DNA of 37,288 bases. Origin: a virus. Position 1 is the stretch's first letter. Each line of letters starts with the position of its first letter. The notes beneath the pieces were generated by a model, which did no database searches, had not been told where the DNA came from, and saw nothing but the letters and a program-made list of their open reading frames with translations. Positions 24,152 through 31,095 of this stretch are shown here, piece by piece. Where the stretch lies: positions 1 to 37,288 of IMG/VR virus record IMGVR_UViG_3300012931_000012; one strand, given 5' to 3'. Position numbers and translations under genes: made by a program.

Positions 24152-25880
24152 TCGGTACCTCTTCTATTTGTGGTGAGTTCTGTGCCGGTTGCGTTGGTAC
24201 TTGATTATTTTGTTGTGCTATTTGTTGTGTTCTTTGCTGTATTGCTTGGGTTATTTCTTCTGCTCCCGGAGCATCCGTATATTTAAAAACCAAAGTAAGA
24301 ATTAAATCAGCATAAGCAGGAGCATACTGCATCGCCGATAACATATTGTCCGCAATTTGCTGACGTCTAGACGGAGTTATATCACTCTTTACTCTTACAT
24401 CATAACGGACTTTAGACAAATCATTTATTATTATGGGTTCTCCATTATTCCCCATAACCTCCATATTAATTCTGACTAAATCATCACTTTTTCTTAGACG
24501 AATAACTCTTTCATTGTCATATATTTTAGGGATAAGATCAATTAACTGTTTTTTAGTTTCAGCTTTTGCTCGTCTTAGATTATCAGGGAAACTGGAAATA
24601 GCCTGATCACTTCTAGCGCTTCTTGCCAATATTGCCTTACCCGATCTTTCATTACTCACCTGCCCGACAGAAGCCTCGTACATCCCCAGACAATCCTTGA
24701 TATCATTGTCAGCTATTTGCAACATTTGTAAAGCGGCTGAATCGATTGGAGGAGCTACAACACGTTGTGGAGGGTTAACCCCATTATATATTAAATAAGG
24801 GAAATTTTTAATATTAGCTTCCTGCCATTGTTTTTCGTGTCCCTGTATCTGTGATTGAGTAACCATAAACGGAGCTTTCGGAGAAAGGGTCGCTTTTTCT
24901 GTTAAGGATGTAAGCCAAGTATTATACATCCTATTATTATCTTGTGCATCGTCAGTTAGTGATTTTTTGTAAGTCTTCCCTTCCAAGGAAATACTATGCC
25001 CGACAACTTCAATAATCGGAATATCTTTCCCCGGCCATTCTTTCTTATCGAGTATTTCAGACCCAGTTATTTTATACCACATAATCTTATGGGTTTTTAT
25101 TTTTCGTCTGCGAAGGACTCCAAGAGATTCAACTTGTAATTTATTTTCTTTAGTCAATTCGATAACTGCTGTTTCCCCAGTTAAGGAATCCATTATTTCC
25201 GCAATTTCTTTTTCACACGGTTCTTTGAGAAAGAATTCAGCAATCCATATTTTGTCATCTTCCCACCATAACTCGTAATTATCATATCCGGCATTCGATT
25301 CGAAATCTATTGCTGAGCTTTCAGGATATGTTTCTTTAAACTCATCTGTTGGCAGACATTCCCTTATGAATGCAAATCTGTTCCTTTTATCTTTATAAAC
25401 AAGTAATGGGTTTTCGATAGGTTTAATTTTTATTTCCTGATTAAAACTATCATCAGAATATTCCGTTAATATTCTCCAATATCCAAATCCACCGGCAACG
25501 GCGTATTCTCCGGCCATATTGTATGCAGATTCCGCATCGGAAGTATATTCTATATCTTCAATAATTTCATTTATCAATTTTGCTATTGCAGGATCCCCCT
25601 GATCGTCAACAGGGATTATATCTTCTAGGTTTTGCATCCCTCTTTCCGCATTAACTACCTGCGCAACAAATTTAGCCAATTTATTGGATGTTAGGCAGGG
25701 GCGTCTTTCGTTACTTCTATTTTCTCTATCAGTACTCCCCCATTGTCCCTCTTCAAGATTAAAAGTGAACTTCATACTTTTAACAAAGTTTTCCTGATTG
25801 GACTGCTGTTCATCGGAACATATTTTAAAATAAGTTTTAGCTTTATTTAATATTTCATTATCTGTCATGCGCTCTGCCAT
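24141..25880 (-). CDS. Portal protein, P22 gp1-like
   Basis: 579 residues (P22 gp1: 725). Motifs of the P22 portal family: FVKSMKFTFNLEEGQWGSTD, RPCLTSNKLAKFVAQVVNAE, then AYNMAGEYAVAGGFGYWRIL, ending in a Gln/Pro-rich region (QRTQQIAQQNNQVPTQPAQN) where the P22 barrel would start, so the C-terminal barrel is shortened. Forms the dodecameric DNA gate at one vertex. Overlaps the terminase gene by 16 nt, consistent with packaging genes made together. Confidence 0.9.
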   Translation of the reverse strand: MAERMTDNEILNKAKTYFKICSDEQQSNQENFVKSMKFTFNLEEGQWGSTDRENRSNERRPCLTSNKLAKFVAQVVNAERGMQNLEDIIPVDDQGDPAIAKLINEIIEDIEYTSDAESAYNMAGEYAVAGGFGYWRILTEYSDDSFNQEIKIKPIENPLLVYKDKRNRFAFIRECLPTDEFKETYPESSAIDFESNAGYDNYELWWEDDKIWIAEFFLKEPCEKEIAEIMDSLTGETAVIELTKENKLQVESLGVLRRRKIKTHKIMWYKITGSEILDKKEWPGKDIPIIEVVGHSISLEGKTYKKSLTDDAQDNNRMYNTWLTSLTEKATLSPKAPFMVTQSQIQGHEKQWQEANIKNFPYLIYNGVNPPQRVVAPPIDSAALQMLQIADNDIKDCLGMYEASVGQVSNERSGKAILARSARSDQAISSFPDNLRRAKAETKKQLIDLIPKIYDNERVIRLRKSDDLVRINMEVMGNNGEPIIINDLSKVRYDVRVKSDITPSRRQQIADNMLSAMQYAPAYADLILTLVFKYTDAPGAEEITQAIQQRTQQIAQQNNQVPTQPAQNSPQIEEVPNGI

Positions 25881-27346
25881 GTTCCCGAAGTTTCATAATC
25901 AAAATCAAAATTATATCTTTTTTTAGATTCTAAATTATCTTTATCAAAATAAAGCATTGCTAAAGCATCCATTTCATCTGGAGATTTCCCGATTTCTTTT
26001 CTTATTTTCTTCTTGTCTATAATTTGTATAAGACCATTTTTGGTTATTTCATATTTTATTGAAGCCAATTGATCCATCAGATCTTGATCTTTTGGAATAG
26101 ATATTCTGCCTTTCTCAAATTGTTCTCGAAGATTCCAATACATTTCAGCACGTTTATTGGCAAATTTTTCCGGAGAATCCGCACGCCGTCTACAGTCAGC
26201 AGATTCCACTACACTACCCTTTTTATCTCTAAGTATCCCCTCAACTGCCCATCCTATTCCTACAGTATCAACCTTAAAAGAATCCGGTTCCGATAAGTCT
26301 ATTTGCGCACCTGCCCAATTAGAAAGTTCCATTGAATCCGCAGTGGTATTTTTTAAAAATGGATAAATCTTCCCGCCTCTTCTCTTCCCTATGATAGATT
26401 TATCCCCCCCAGCTCCACAATCCATAGCCATTTTTAATGGCATTTCATTTGTGACAATTATTTCTCTTTCAAGAGCCGCAAGCACCCAGTCCCACTCAAT
26501 CAAAGTTTCCGTGTCAATTATAGGAGGAAGGCCAAGAACATTCATTCTAAAAGCGTTCGACTCTCTACCACAATCCTCTTCGAGTCTTTTAATGTTAGCT
26601 TTATTAGTTATGTCGGAATCTTCCGCACTCCATCTGAGATGCACCCATCTGTCTTTTTTTGAATACTGTGTATCTATGGCATAACCCTTAGAATGCATCG
26701 GGTTAAATACTATAAGCATTATATTACATTTCCCAGTTTGATTATTTTCCAGAGCTTCATAAACTGGTGTTAAAATACCTGAACCCTCATCAGCTATCTG
26801 TAACATATAATCAGCGTGGAGACCTTGCAGGGTTTCTACTTGTTCGTCCGCTGATGCTTTGGGATTAGCGGCTTTTTTAAAAGCAAACCACTCTTTGCCC
26901 CTTACACTATCATCAACATCTTTCCTGAATAACTTGTCGTTCTGCAAAGTAAAGTATGGTTTAACTTTTGAATTGTTTAACCATTTACTAATTTCAGACC
27001 AAAGAACTTTGTCCAACTGATCTAAAGAAACTGACACGCAGGGAACTTTAGGAAAAGGTAAACAAAACATGAACCAGAGTATAGCCCAAACAAGCCATGC
27101 GTCTTTCCCTAGACCCTTACCAGCCATTATTGAAATACCTAAAATGTCCTGCCGTTTCCCTGCGATTTTATCAGCCACCAGATTCTGAAGTTCTAACAGT
27201 CCCTCTTTTTGTTGTCCTGTAATAAAAAACTCCGATCCGGTTGCAACATTATACGGTTCAACTATAAACTCTTTCACAAAGAAAAGTATATCATTTCTTA
27301 CTTTAGTTATTAACCGTTGTTGTTGTTCTTGATTTATGTTTCCCAT
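25865..27346 (-). CDS. terL: Terminase large subunit
   Basis: 493 residues (P22 gp2: 499). ATPase: Walker A AGKGLGKD (75-82), Walker B YMLQIADE (180-187) with catalytic E187, and motif III VFNPMH (213-218). RNase-H-like nuclease: D309 in MAMDCGAGGDKS, D360 in KVDTVGIGWA and D457/D460 in SPDEMDALAM. The enzyme pumps DNA into the head and cuts it. GKxLGKD is a deviant Walker A like those of other P22-type terminases. It precedes the portal gene. Confidence 0.94.
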   Translation of the reverse strand: MGNINQEQQQRLITKVRNDILFFVKEFIVEPYNVATGSEFFITGQQKEGLLELQNLVADKIAGKRQDILGISIMAGKGLGKDAWLVWAILWFMFCLPFPKVPCVSVSLDQLDKVLWSEISKWLNNSKVKPYFTLQNDKLFRKDVDDSVRGKEWFAFKKAANPKASADEQVETLQGLHADYMLQIADEGSGILTPVYEALENNQTGKCNIMLIVFNPMHSKGYAIDTQYSKKDRWVHLRWSAEDSDITNKANIKRLEEDCGRESNAFRMNVLGLPPIIDTETLIEWDWVLAALEREIIVTNEMPLKMAMDCGAGGDKSIIGKRRGGKIYPFLKNTTADSMELSNWAGAQIDLSEPDSFKVDTVGIGWAVEGILRDKKGSVVESADCRRRADSPEKFANKRAEMYWNLREQFEKGRISIPKDQDLMDQLASIKYEITKNGLIQIIDKKKIRKEIGKSPDEMDALAMLYFDKDNLESKKRYNFDFDYETSGTWQSA

Positions 27347-27403
27347 ATTCCTATTATAAAAATATTTAAGTTTTAATAATAAGGCAAACTTCTAATAAAA
27401 AAA

Positions 27404-28288
27404 TTACATATAAGTGTCAATATATCCAATAGTTGCAATCCCGATATACATACTAGTTGAAGAACCCCTGATAGCTATATACCCGGTAGAGCTAACTGGA
27501 ATTTGCATTTCGGAATTTACTCTAGCACCTACGCTATAAACAGTTAAGGAATGGTTACTCACAGTAGCCGCAGAATTAGTAGATTCACTGGATTGAACGA
27601 TAGCGAAACATTCTTCCGCTGTTGTCCCGGGTAAGCTTCCGGTAACTCTAAAAATACCAATCATATATTTCGGGACAGTCACTGCTACTGATATTCTTGA
27701 TGTATATTCAAAAACGGTTAATGCTCTATTCACCTGATGTGCTAAAAAACAAAATCTATTCCCATGTTGGACGAAATTTATTATTTGGCTGGAGGAATTA
27801 GTAAATATTGATCCTATGTGTTTAAAATAAGAATATCCAGTTGGTAAAGTTGGGGAATTCACAGACAAACTTATCAGTATATCAGAAGCGGTATGGTCAG
27901 TACTAAGTATTGCGAAAACACTATACCCGGTGGATGCCGCTATAGTCCCAGTGTCTAAAGAACCTGCGGCAGAACCACTAGCCCAAGAGTCTAAAGTTTT
28001 AGTAATTGAAGTACTTCTGACTATACCCCTAGTTCTGCTATACGAAAGTACTTTACCAGTCCCTACGGCGAAGGAAGTAGCCGAAATATATGTCATACTG
28101 AAATTTCCGGTTCCCAATGGCTGGCATCCCAATACTGAAAAATCCTGCCCAGTAGATACAAGATATGGGCTAGATGTTGATAAATATGGAATCATCCTGG
28201 AGAATGAAGAAGATGCATTCTTTAGATAATCAGAAATGATATTCCATATTTCATGTTTAGATGCGGAATCTTTTAAATTTCTTAACAT
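27404..28288 (-). CDS. Tail fiber-like/receptor-binding candidate
   Basis: 294 residues. A short N-terminal helix (LRNLKDSASKHEIWNIISDY) is followed by beta-rich Ser/Thr sequence. The middle LPTGYSYFKHIGSIFTNSSS-QIINFVQHGNRF is a phrase recurrent in tail fibers and tailspikes of siphoviruses and podoviruses, and the C-terminus is beta-rich with STGYIAIRGSST. Its place upstream of terminase, away from other tail genes, is unusual. It overlaps the peptidase-like gene by 7 nt. Receptor binding is an inference. Confidence 0.6.
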   Translation of the reverse strand: MLRNLKDSASKHEIWNIISDYLKNASSSFSRMIPYLSTSSPYLVSTGQDFSVLGCQPLGTGNFSMTYISATSFAVGTGKVLSYSRTRGIVRSTSITKTLDSWASGSAAGSLDTGTIAASTGYSVFAILSTDHTASDILISLSVNSPTLPTGYSYFKHIGSIFTNSSSQIINFVQHGNRFCFLAHQVNRALTVFEYTSRISVAVTVPKYMIGIFRVTGSLPGTTAEECFAIVQSSESTNSAATVSNHSLTVYSVGARVNSEMQIPVSSTGYIAIRGSSTSMYIGIATIGYIDTYM

Positions 28289-28659
28289 AATGGCAATACC
28301 ACATTTTCCAGTATTCTAATAATTCTATGTCTCTCGGTGTCTATTTCTCTCTGCAATATATTATGCTCTCTATCTTCCGCAAAAGAATTTATTTTCCACA
28401 ATAGAGATTCCATTATTTCATGGAATACTACACGATTAATTTCTTCTTTGGTTGCATTCTTAATCCATTGTAAATTATATCCGATTGTAATTTGTTGCTG
28501 GTCTCCATCTACTTCAAATGGGTGTCTATATATCATTGTTCCCCTTGAAGTAATTTTGCTTCCATCATCTACACTAAATTCAAAATCTAAAAGATTAAAC
28601 ATCTTTTGGTATTTATAAACCTGTGCAGTAAAGTATTTTATTTTTTCTTTGGTTTCCAA
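28282..28659 (-). CDS. Zincin-like protein with HExxE motif, TTG start
   Basis: 125 residues starting at TTG 28659 with AAAAGG 8 nt upstream. The central helix has VVFHEIMESLLWKIN, so H80, E81 and E84 form an HExxE pattern like that of small metalloprotease-like phage proteins (the usual second His is replaced by Glu). A beta-rich N-terminal half (LLDFEFSVDDG, GTMIYRHPFEVDG) precedes it. Many tailed phages carry such a protein near terminase. Metal binding is possible, activity unproven. Start overlaps the 42-residue gene by 22 nt. Confidence 0.65.
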   Translation of the reverse strand: METKEKIKYFTAQVYKYQKMFNLLDFEFSVDDGSKITSRGTMIYRHPFEVDGDQQQITIGYNLQWIKNATKEEINRVVFHEIMESLLWKINSFAEDREHNILQREIDTERHRIIRILENVVLPLC

Positions 28660-28766
28660 TTGGTTGCCTTTTGCATAGTTCCATAAACATAAGCATTCTT
28701 GCGGTCACCGTTAAGACCTTTTTTCTTTGCTTCCTTTTCTAAAGCTTTTTCTAATTTCTTGGGCAT
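28638..28766 (-). CDS. Small conserved Lys-rich phage protein
   Basis: 42 residues: MPKKLEKALEKEAKKKGLNG, DRKNAYVYGTMQKATNW, PKKK. Proteins with KxLExALxxEAxKKGLxGDRxxAYVYGT are very common short genes next to terminase/structural genes of tailed phages; function unknown, perhaps nucleic-acid binding. AAGGAGATCG ribosome site 7 nt upstream. Recognised by pattern, not by search. Confidence 0.75.
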   Translation of the reverse strand: MPKKLEKALEKEAKKKGLNGDRKNAYVYGTMQKATNWKPKKK

Positions 28767-28770
28767 TGTT

Positions 28771-28858
28771 TTACGATCTCCTTATATGCGGAACGTCATC
28801 AAAAAAAGGATTATAGTCAAGCATATCCGACTTCAACCATGTGGCTTGTTTTTCTCAT
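28771..28858 (-). pseudogene. 28-residue ORF apparently frameshifted at an A5 run
   Basis: Behind a good ribosome site (AAAAGGACTTT), ATG at 28858 reads MRKTSHMVEVGYA and stops. Removing one A from the A5 run (T5 at 28849..28853 on +) restores MRKQATWLKSDMLDYNPFFD to a TAA at 28771, exactly before the next gene's AAGGAG site. The total length is 3n+1, as expected for a single inserted base. It may be a mutation, a sequencing/assembly error or slippage. Confidence 0.4.
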
Positions 28859-28916
28859 AAAGTCCTTTTATTTTATATGCGTATAAAAATGGCACTATAC
28901 CTACTGGGGCTTCCAT
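28833..28916 (-). CDS. Possible 27-residue peptide
   Basis: MEAPVGIVPFLYAYKIKGLY then EKNKPHG. A regular small frame, mildly hydrophobic, overlapping the previous entry in another frame. Weak GGGAC upstream. The frame may only be the leader of the entry downstream. Listed because the gap 28859..28934 holds nothing else. Confidence 0.25.
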   Translation of the reverse strand: MEAPVGIVPFLYAYKIKGLYEKNKPHG

Positions 28917-28934
28917 AAAGTCCCGAGCCCCCCC

Positions 28935-29144
28935 CTACCTAAGCTTGCGCTCTCCTAACTTAAATGATATCATGCGCCCCGCCTCGTCATGCGATATCCC
29001 AAACTGCTTGCCGCATGCACAAGTCTCACGTGTGTATCCCCATGTAGCCTTATCGGCTCTCCGTCGGAACTTGTCCTCGTCATCATAATACATCTTACCA
29101 CAATAAGGACATCCGAAGTCAATGCCCATCCAATCAATCTCCAT
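28935..29144 (-). CDS. Zinc-ribbon protein
   Basis: 69 residues. CPYCGK near residue 12 and CACGKQFGISHDE near 43 form a CxxC..CxC zinc ribbon, with charged linkers (YYDDEDKFRRRADKATWG). The TGGAGATTG near its start lies within the end of the membrane-protein gene upstream, with which it overlaps by 11 nt. Unlike the early genes, this stretch (28935..30500) is GC-richer and uses more C-ending codons. Confidence 0.65.
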   Translation of the reverse strand: MEIDWMGIDFGCPYCGKMYYDDEDKFRRRADKATWGYTRETCACGKQFGISHDEAGRMISFKLGERKLR

Positions 29145-29283
29145 CTGTTAACCTCCCGGCAATATAAAATATAACCAACCATATCGCCGCATATATAACC
29201 CACTTATATGCGCCTCTATCTATGCCAGACAACCCGACATATAATATATAGCTCATCATACCAGCACGCACCCAATCCATCAT
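29134..29283 (-). CDS. Small membrane protein
   Basis: 49 residues from the chosen start MMDWVRAGMMSYILYVGLSG, which overlaps the upstream stop as TTATGA. The frame is open further upstream, but that part lies inside two better genes. Two hydrophobic stretches, MMSYILYVGLSGI and KWVIYAAIWLVIFYIAG, suggest one or two membrane segments. Accessory, unknown function. Confidence 0.55.
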   Translation of the reverse strand: MMDWVRAGMMSYILYVGLSGIDRGAYKWVIYAAIWLVIFYIAGRLTDGD

Positions 29284-29399
29284 AACCACAGATCCCATAT
29301 CATCCACGCAATCCCCACTATAAGCACCATCACAATTGTCGTACAAAGGGCGGCTTTAAGGCACGCTATCCAGACTATATCCACAAGATTACTCCACAT
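29280..29399 (-). CDS. 39-residue one-TM peptide
   Basis: MWSNLVDIVWIACLKAALCT followed by TIVMVLIVGIAWMIWDLWL: almost entirely hydrophobic and Trp-rich, one or two membrane passes. Its ATG lies inside the last codons of the zinc-finger gene (GATGTGGAGTAA), which also provides GGAG. The stop overlaps the next gene. Too short for assignment. Confidence 0.55.
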   Translation of the reverse strand: MWSNLVDIVWIACLKAALCTTIVMVLIVGIAWMIWDLWL

Positions 29400-29553
29400 C
29401 AGATTTTTTGTCGCCGTCTACTTGTACCAGCCACGTATTTAAAACGCCGCCCGAGCCATCCTGAGCAGAGTAGCCGGGGCATTTGTCCCTGTCCTTGGGA
29501 CAATAGAACCAGTTGGGGCACTTATCACACTTACTTAGTCTTAGTCTCGACAT
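29389..29553 (-). CDS. Small zinc-finger protein
   Basis: 54 residues: KCDKCPNWFYCPKDRDKCPG carries a CxxC..C..C pattern, followed by YSAQDGSGGVLNTWLVQVDG and an acidic-basic tail. Strong GAGGAGTGCGCA ribosome site before ATG. Overlaps its upstream neighbour in another frame (29531..29553) and the next by 11 nt. Confidence 0.65.
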   Translation of the reverse strand: MSRLRLSKCDKCPNWFYCPKDRDKCPGYSAQDGSGGVLNTWLVQVDGDKKSDVE

Positions 29554-29659
29554 TGCGCACTCCTCTTAAAACCGCTACAGCATACCGGATGCGCCACAGG
29601 ATCGGCTTGCTAAGTACGCTGTACACATAATAGTCTATAATCTGTTTTGTACCCTGCAT
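29531..29659 (-). CDS. Hypothetical small basic protein
   Basis: 42 residues: MQGTKQIIDYYVYSVLSKPI, LWRIRYAVAVLRGVRNVETK. Basic, possibly membrane-associating. No clear ribosome site; the frame is open 12 codons upstream of the ATG in coherent charged sequence (KEAEKQAR), so a non-ATG start is possible. The TAA overlaps the next gene. Confidence 0.4.
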   Translation of the reverse strand: MQGTKQIIDYYVYSVLSKPILWRIRYAVAVLRGVRNVETKTK

Positions 29660-29902
29660 GCGGGCTTGTTTCTCTGCTTCCTTGTTTAATTTGTTTTATT
29701 TGTGCTTAAAGGACATATGACGTCTTACCTCTTTGTTATTGTTCAGAGGAGAGACGTATGACGTCTGTCCTCTTTTTGGGGGGAAGGGAAATGACTTGGG
29801 GTTGAGATTACTCTCCTCATCTCCCAATCTCCCAATCTATCTCTTCTCAACCCCTCAACCTCTTGACCCCTTGACCTCTCAGTCTCTCCCCTACAAACTC
29901 AC
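29660..29902. other. Noncoding structured region: hairpin, direct repeat, polypyrimidine tract
   Basis: No convincing gene in 243 bp. Seen: (1) hairpin AGAGGAGAGACG-TATGA-CGTCTGTCCTCT at 29745..29773 on +, 12-bp arms with one mismatch, followed by four Ts; (2) a 19-bp direct repeat TATGACGTCTNNCCTCTTT at 29716..29734 and 29757..29775, offset 41 bp; (3) a polypyrimidine/polypurine tract, about 29810..29900, with inverted repeat GGGGTTGAGA (29798..29807) / TCTCAACCCC (29845..29854). This might be a packaging site, replication origin or operator cluster. Confidence 0.6.
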
Positions 29903-30058
29903 CTATACTCTGTCTCTCTCACTCTCACTAATCTGCTCTATATTACTGATATCTCTTATCATCTCTATCATGCGGCTAGTAAACTGCTCCTGTAATCTCT
30001 TACCCCTTAACCTATCTTTGCTTACAACCCCCTCTGTTATCTCTTGTTTCTCCGGCAT
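29903..30058 (-). CDS. Hypothetical 51-residue charged protein
   Basis: MPEKQEITEGVVSKDRLRGK, RLQEQFTSRMIEMIRDISNI, EQISESERDRV. Highly charged and helical, likely a small nucleic-acid-binding or dimerising protein. Ends in TAG. AGAGGG lies 12 nt upstream of the ATG. The frame is coherent, while the overlapping + strand frame has composition typical of noncoding. Confidence 0.5.
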   Translation of the reverse strand: MPEKQEITEGVVSKDRLRGKRLQEQFTSRMIEMIRDISNIEQISESERDRV

Positions 30059-30119
30059 CTACTTATATTACCCTCTTAATTTAAAGCTCTCTACGTGCAT
30101 CCTGAGCAGAGTAAACCCA

Positions 30120-30350
30120 CTATTTCAGCGGATTATAGTAATTATAGAAGGTTATTTCTCTGCCGCTCATCTTAACTTTGTCCACCGGTTTATCTGTGTG
30201 AGAATCCGCCATCTTAATCACCCACTCTATAGCGTCTATATAGCCTAATTGATAAGCCTTGGTACATGCCTTATCGTCCCGTATCTGCTGTATTTTAGCG
30301 GTTATGTTAAGCGATCGAATAAACTCAAGTATGGGATTTATCCTACTCAT
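30120..30350 (-). CDS. Hypothetical small protein
   Basis: 76 residues: INPILEFIRSLNITAKIQQI, RDDKACTKAYQLGYIDAIEW, then VIKMADSHTDKPVDKVKMSG and ITFYNYYNPLK. Helical N-terminal half and beta C-terminus. Excellent AAGGAGGGG site and ATG overlapping the upstream TAG (ATGAGTAG). Unknown. Confidence 0.6.
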   Translation of the reverse strand: MSRINPILEFIRSLNITAKIQQIRDDKACTKAYQLGYIDAIEWVIKMADSHTDKPVDKVKMSGREITFYNYYNPLK

Positions 30351-30516
30351 CTGTCATCCCCTCCTTATGACTTTTGATGACCTCAGGGCGTAAAAAACAT
30401 TGCTTGTATTGTCTTGCCACAATCTTCCCATTGGCTATTATGGGTTGTATCCACAGCATAATGTTTGACCGATTGTCAAAAATAGGCGCAGAAAAATTAA
30501 ACTCATACTGTATCAT
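30343..30516 (-). CDS. Hypothetical small protein
   Basis: 57 residues: MIQYEFNFSAPIFDNRSNIM, LWIQPIIANGKIVARQYKQC, FLRPEVIKSHKEGMTDE. Two or three beta strands then a helix. The start overlaps the HTH gene stop (ATGA) behind GTAAGGGTGACAA, and it ends in TAG overlapping the next ATG. Its codons supply the AAGGAGGGG for the next gene. Confidence 0.6.
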   Translation of the reverse strand: MIQYEFNFSAPIFDNRSNIMLWIQPIIANGKIVARQYKQCFLRPEVIKSHKEGMTDE

Positions 30517-30884
30517 TTGTCACCCTTACCGCTTATCTCTTTATCAACTATCTGTACTATCATCGCCAATTCGAAATTTTGAGTCGATAGACCCCTCTCT
30601 AACCGCTCCTTATCATTCAGAATCCCGAAGCATACCACTTTGTCTCTTAACGAGACCTTACTAAGATCGTCAGTGTCTATACTCTCTATTAACTTACTCT
30701 GCACTCCCGCGAGTATATCGGCTCTCAATTGTTTGAACTCGTCCGTCTTATCCTGTGCCACCCCATACCGCTTGAGCACTCTACTGACATATGCTTGATC
30801 ACAATCGACAATTTGCCCAATCTGTTGTTGTGATAAATTGGGATTAATTTTTGCCAAACGCACTATTTCAGATTTTTTTTCCAT
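30513..30884 (-). CDS. HTH DNA-binding protein (small terminase or regulator)
   Basis: 123 residues from ATG 30884 (MEKKSEIVRLAKINPNLSQQ); the frame is open to an ATG at 30920, but the 12 extra residues look non-conserved and neither start has a strong ribosome site. Helix-turn-helix at residues 15-37 (NLSQQQIGQIVDCDQAYVSR) like many phage DNA-binding proteins. The rest is helical with LRDKVVCFGILNDKERLERG, a phrase typical of HTH proteins near terminase genes. It is the first gene of the leftward unit, so it may be the small terminase or a repressor acting on 30921..31095. Confidence 0.65.
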   Translation of the reverse strand: MEKKSEIVRLAKINPNLSQQQIGQIVDCDQAYVSRVLKRYGVAQDKTDEFKQLRADILAGVQSKLIESIDTDDLSKVSLRDKVVCFGILNDKERLERGLSTQNFELAMIVQIVDKEISGKGDK

Positions 30885-30920
30885 GCCTGCACATAATATA
30901 TGAGAACCAAAAATTGTCAT

Positions 30921-31095
30921 CTCTATTATGCTTTTATTGTTGTTTTTTACACCCTAATTTAACAAAAATAACAATAATTGTCTACTACCCCTTCTAAAAA
31001 TAGTAAAAAAAATTAAAAAAAATAAAAAAAATACTTGACTAAAATAATCAATAGAAATATATTGTTAGTAGAAATTAAAAAAAAGGAGAAAGATT
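30921..31095. promoter_or_regulatory. Divergent intergenic control region
   Basis: 175 bp, very AT-rich, with no gene; the largest noncoding gap besides 29660..29902. It holds the rightward promoter (separate entry), poly-A/T runs (30999..31032), a perfect 11-bp palindrome ACAATAATTGT at 30971..30981 suitable as an operator, and a weak leftward candidate (TTGTTA / TGTAAA, 17-bp spacing on -). The HTH protein at 30513..30884 is the obvious candidate to bind here. Confidence 0.6.
31035..31063 (+). promoter_or_regulatory. Early rightward sigma-70 promoter
   Basis: TTGACT at 31035..31040 and TATATT at 31058..31063, separated by 17 bp, the best promoter in the window (5/6 matches in each box). 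AAAAAGGAGAAAG, then ATG at 31096, follow about 30 nt downstream. It heads the whole + unit, whose first gene is the chimeric repeat-family member. Confidence 0.75.

Noticed and set aside
29733-30248. 171-codon + strand frame over the polypyrimidine tract
   Set aside because: Composition is Leu/Ser/Pro/Ile from CT-rich DNA; it runs against all genes around it, and better small genes on the other strand overlap it.
30374-30664. 96-codon + strand frame
   Set aside because: Antisense to the 57-residue gene and the HTH gene, both with overlapping starts and stops in the expected direction.
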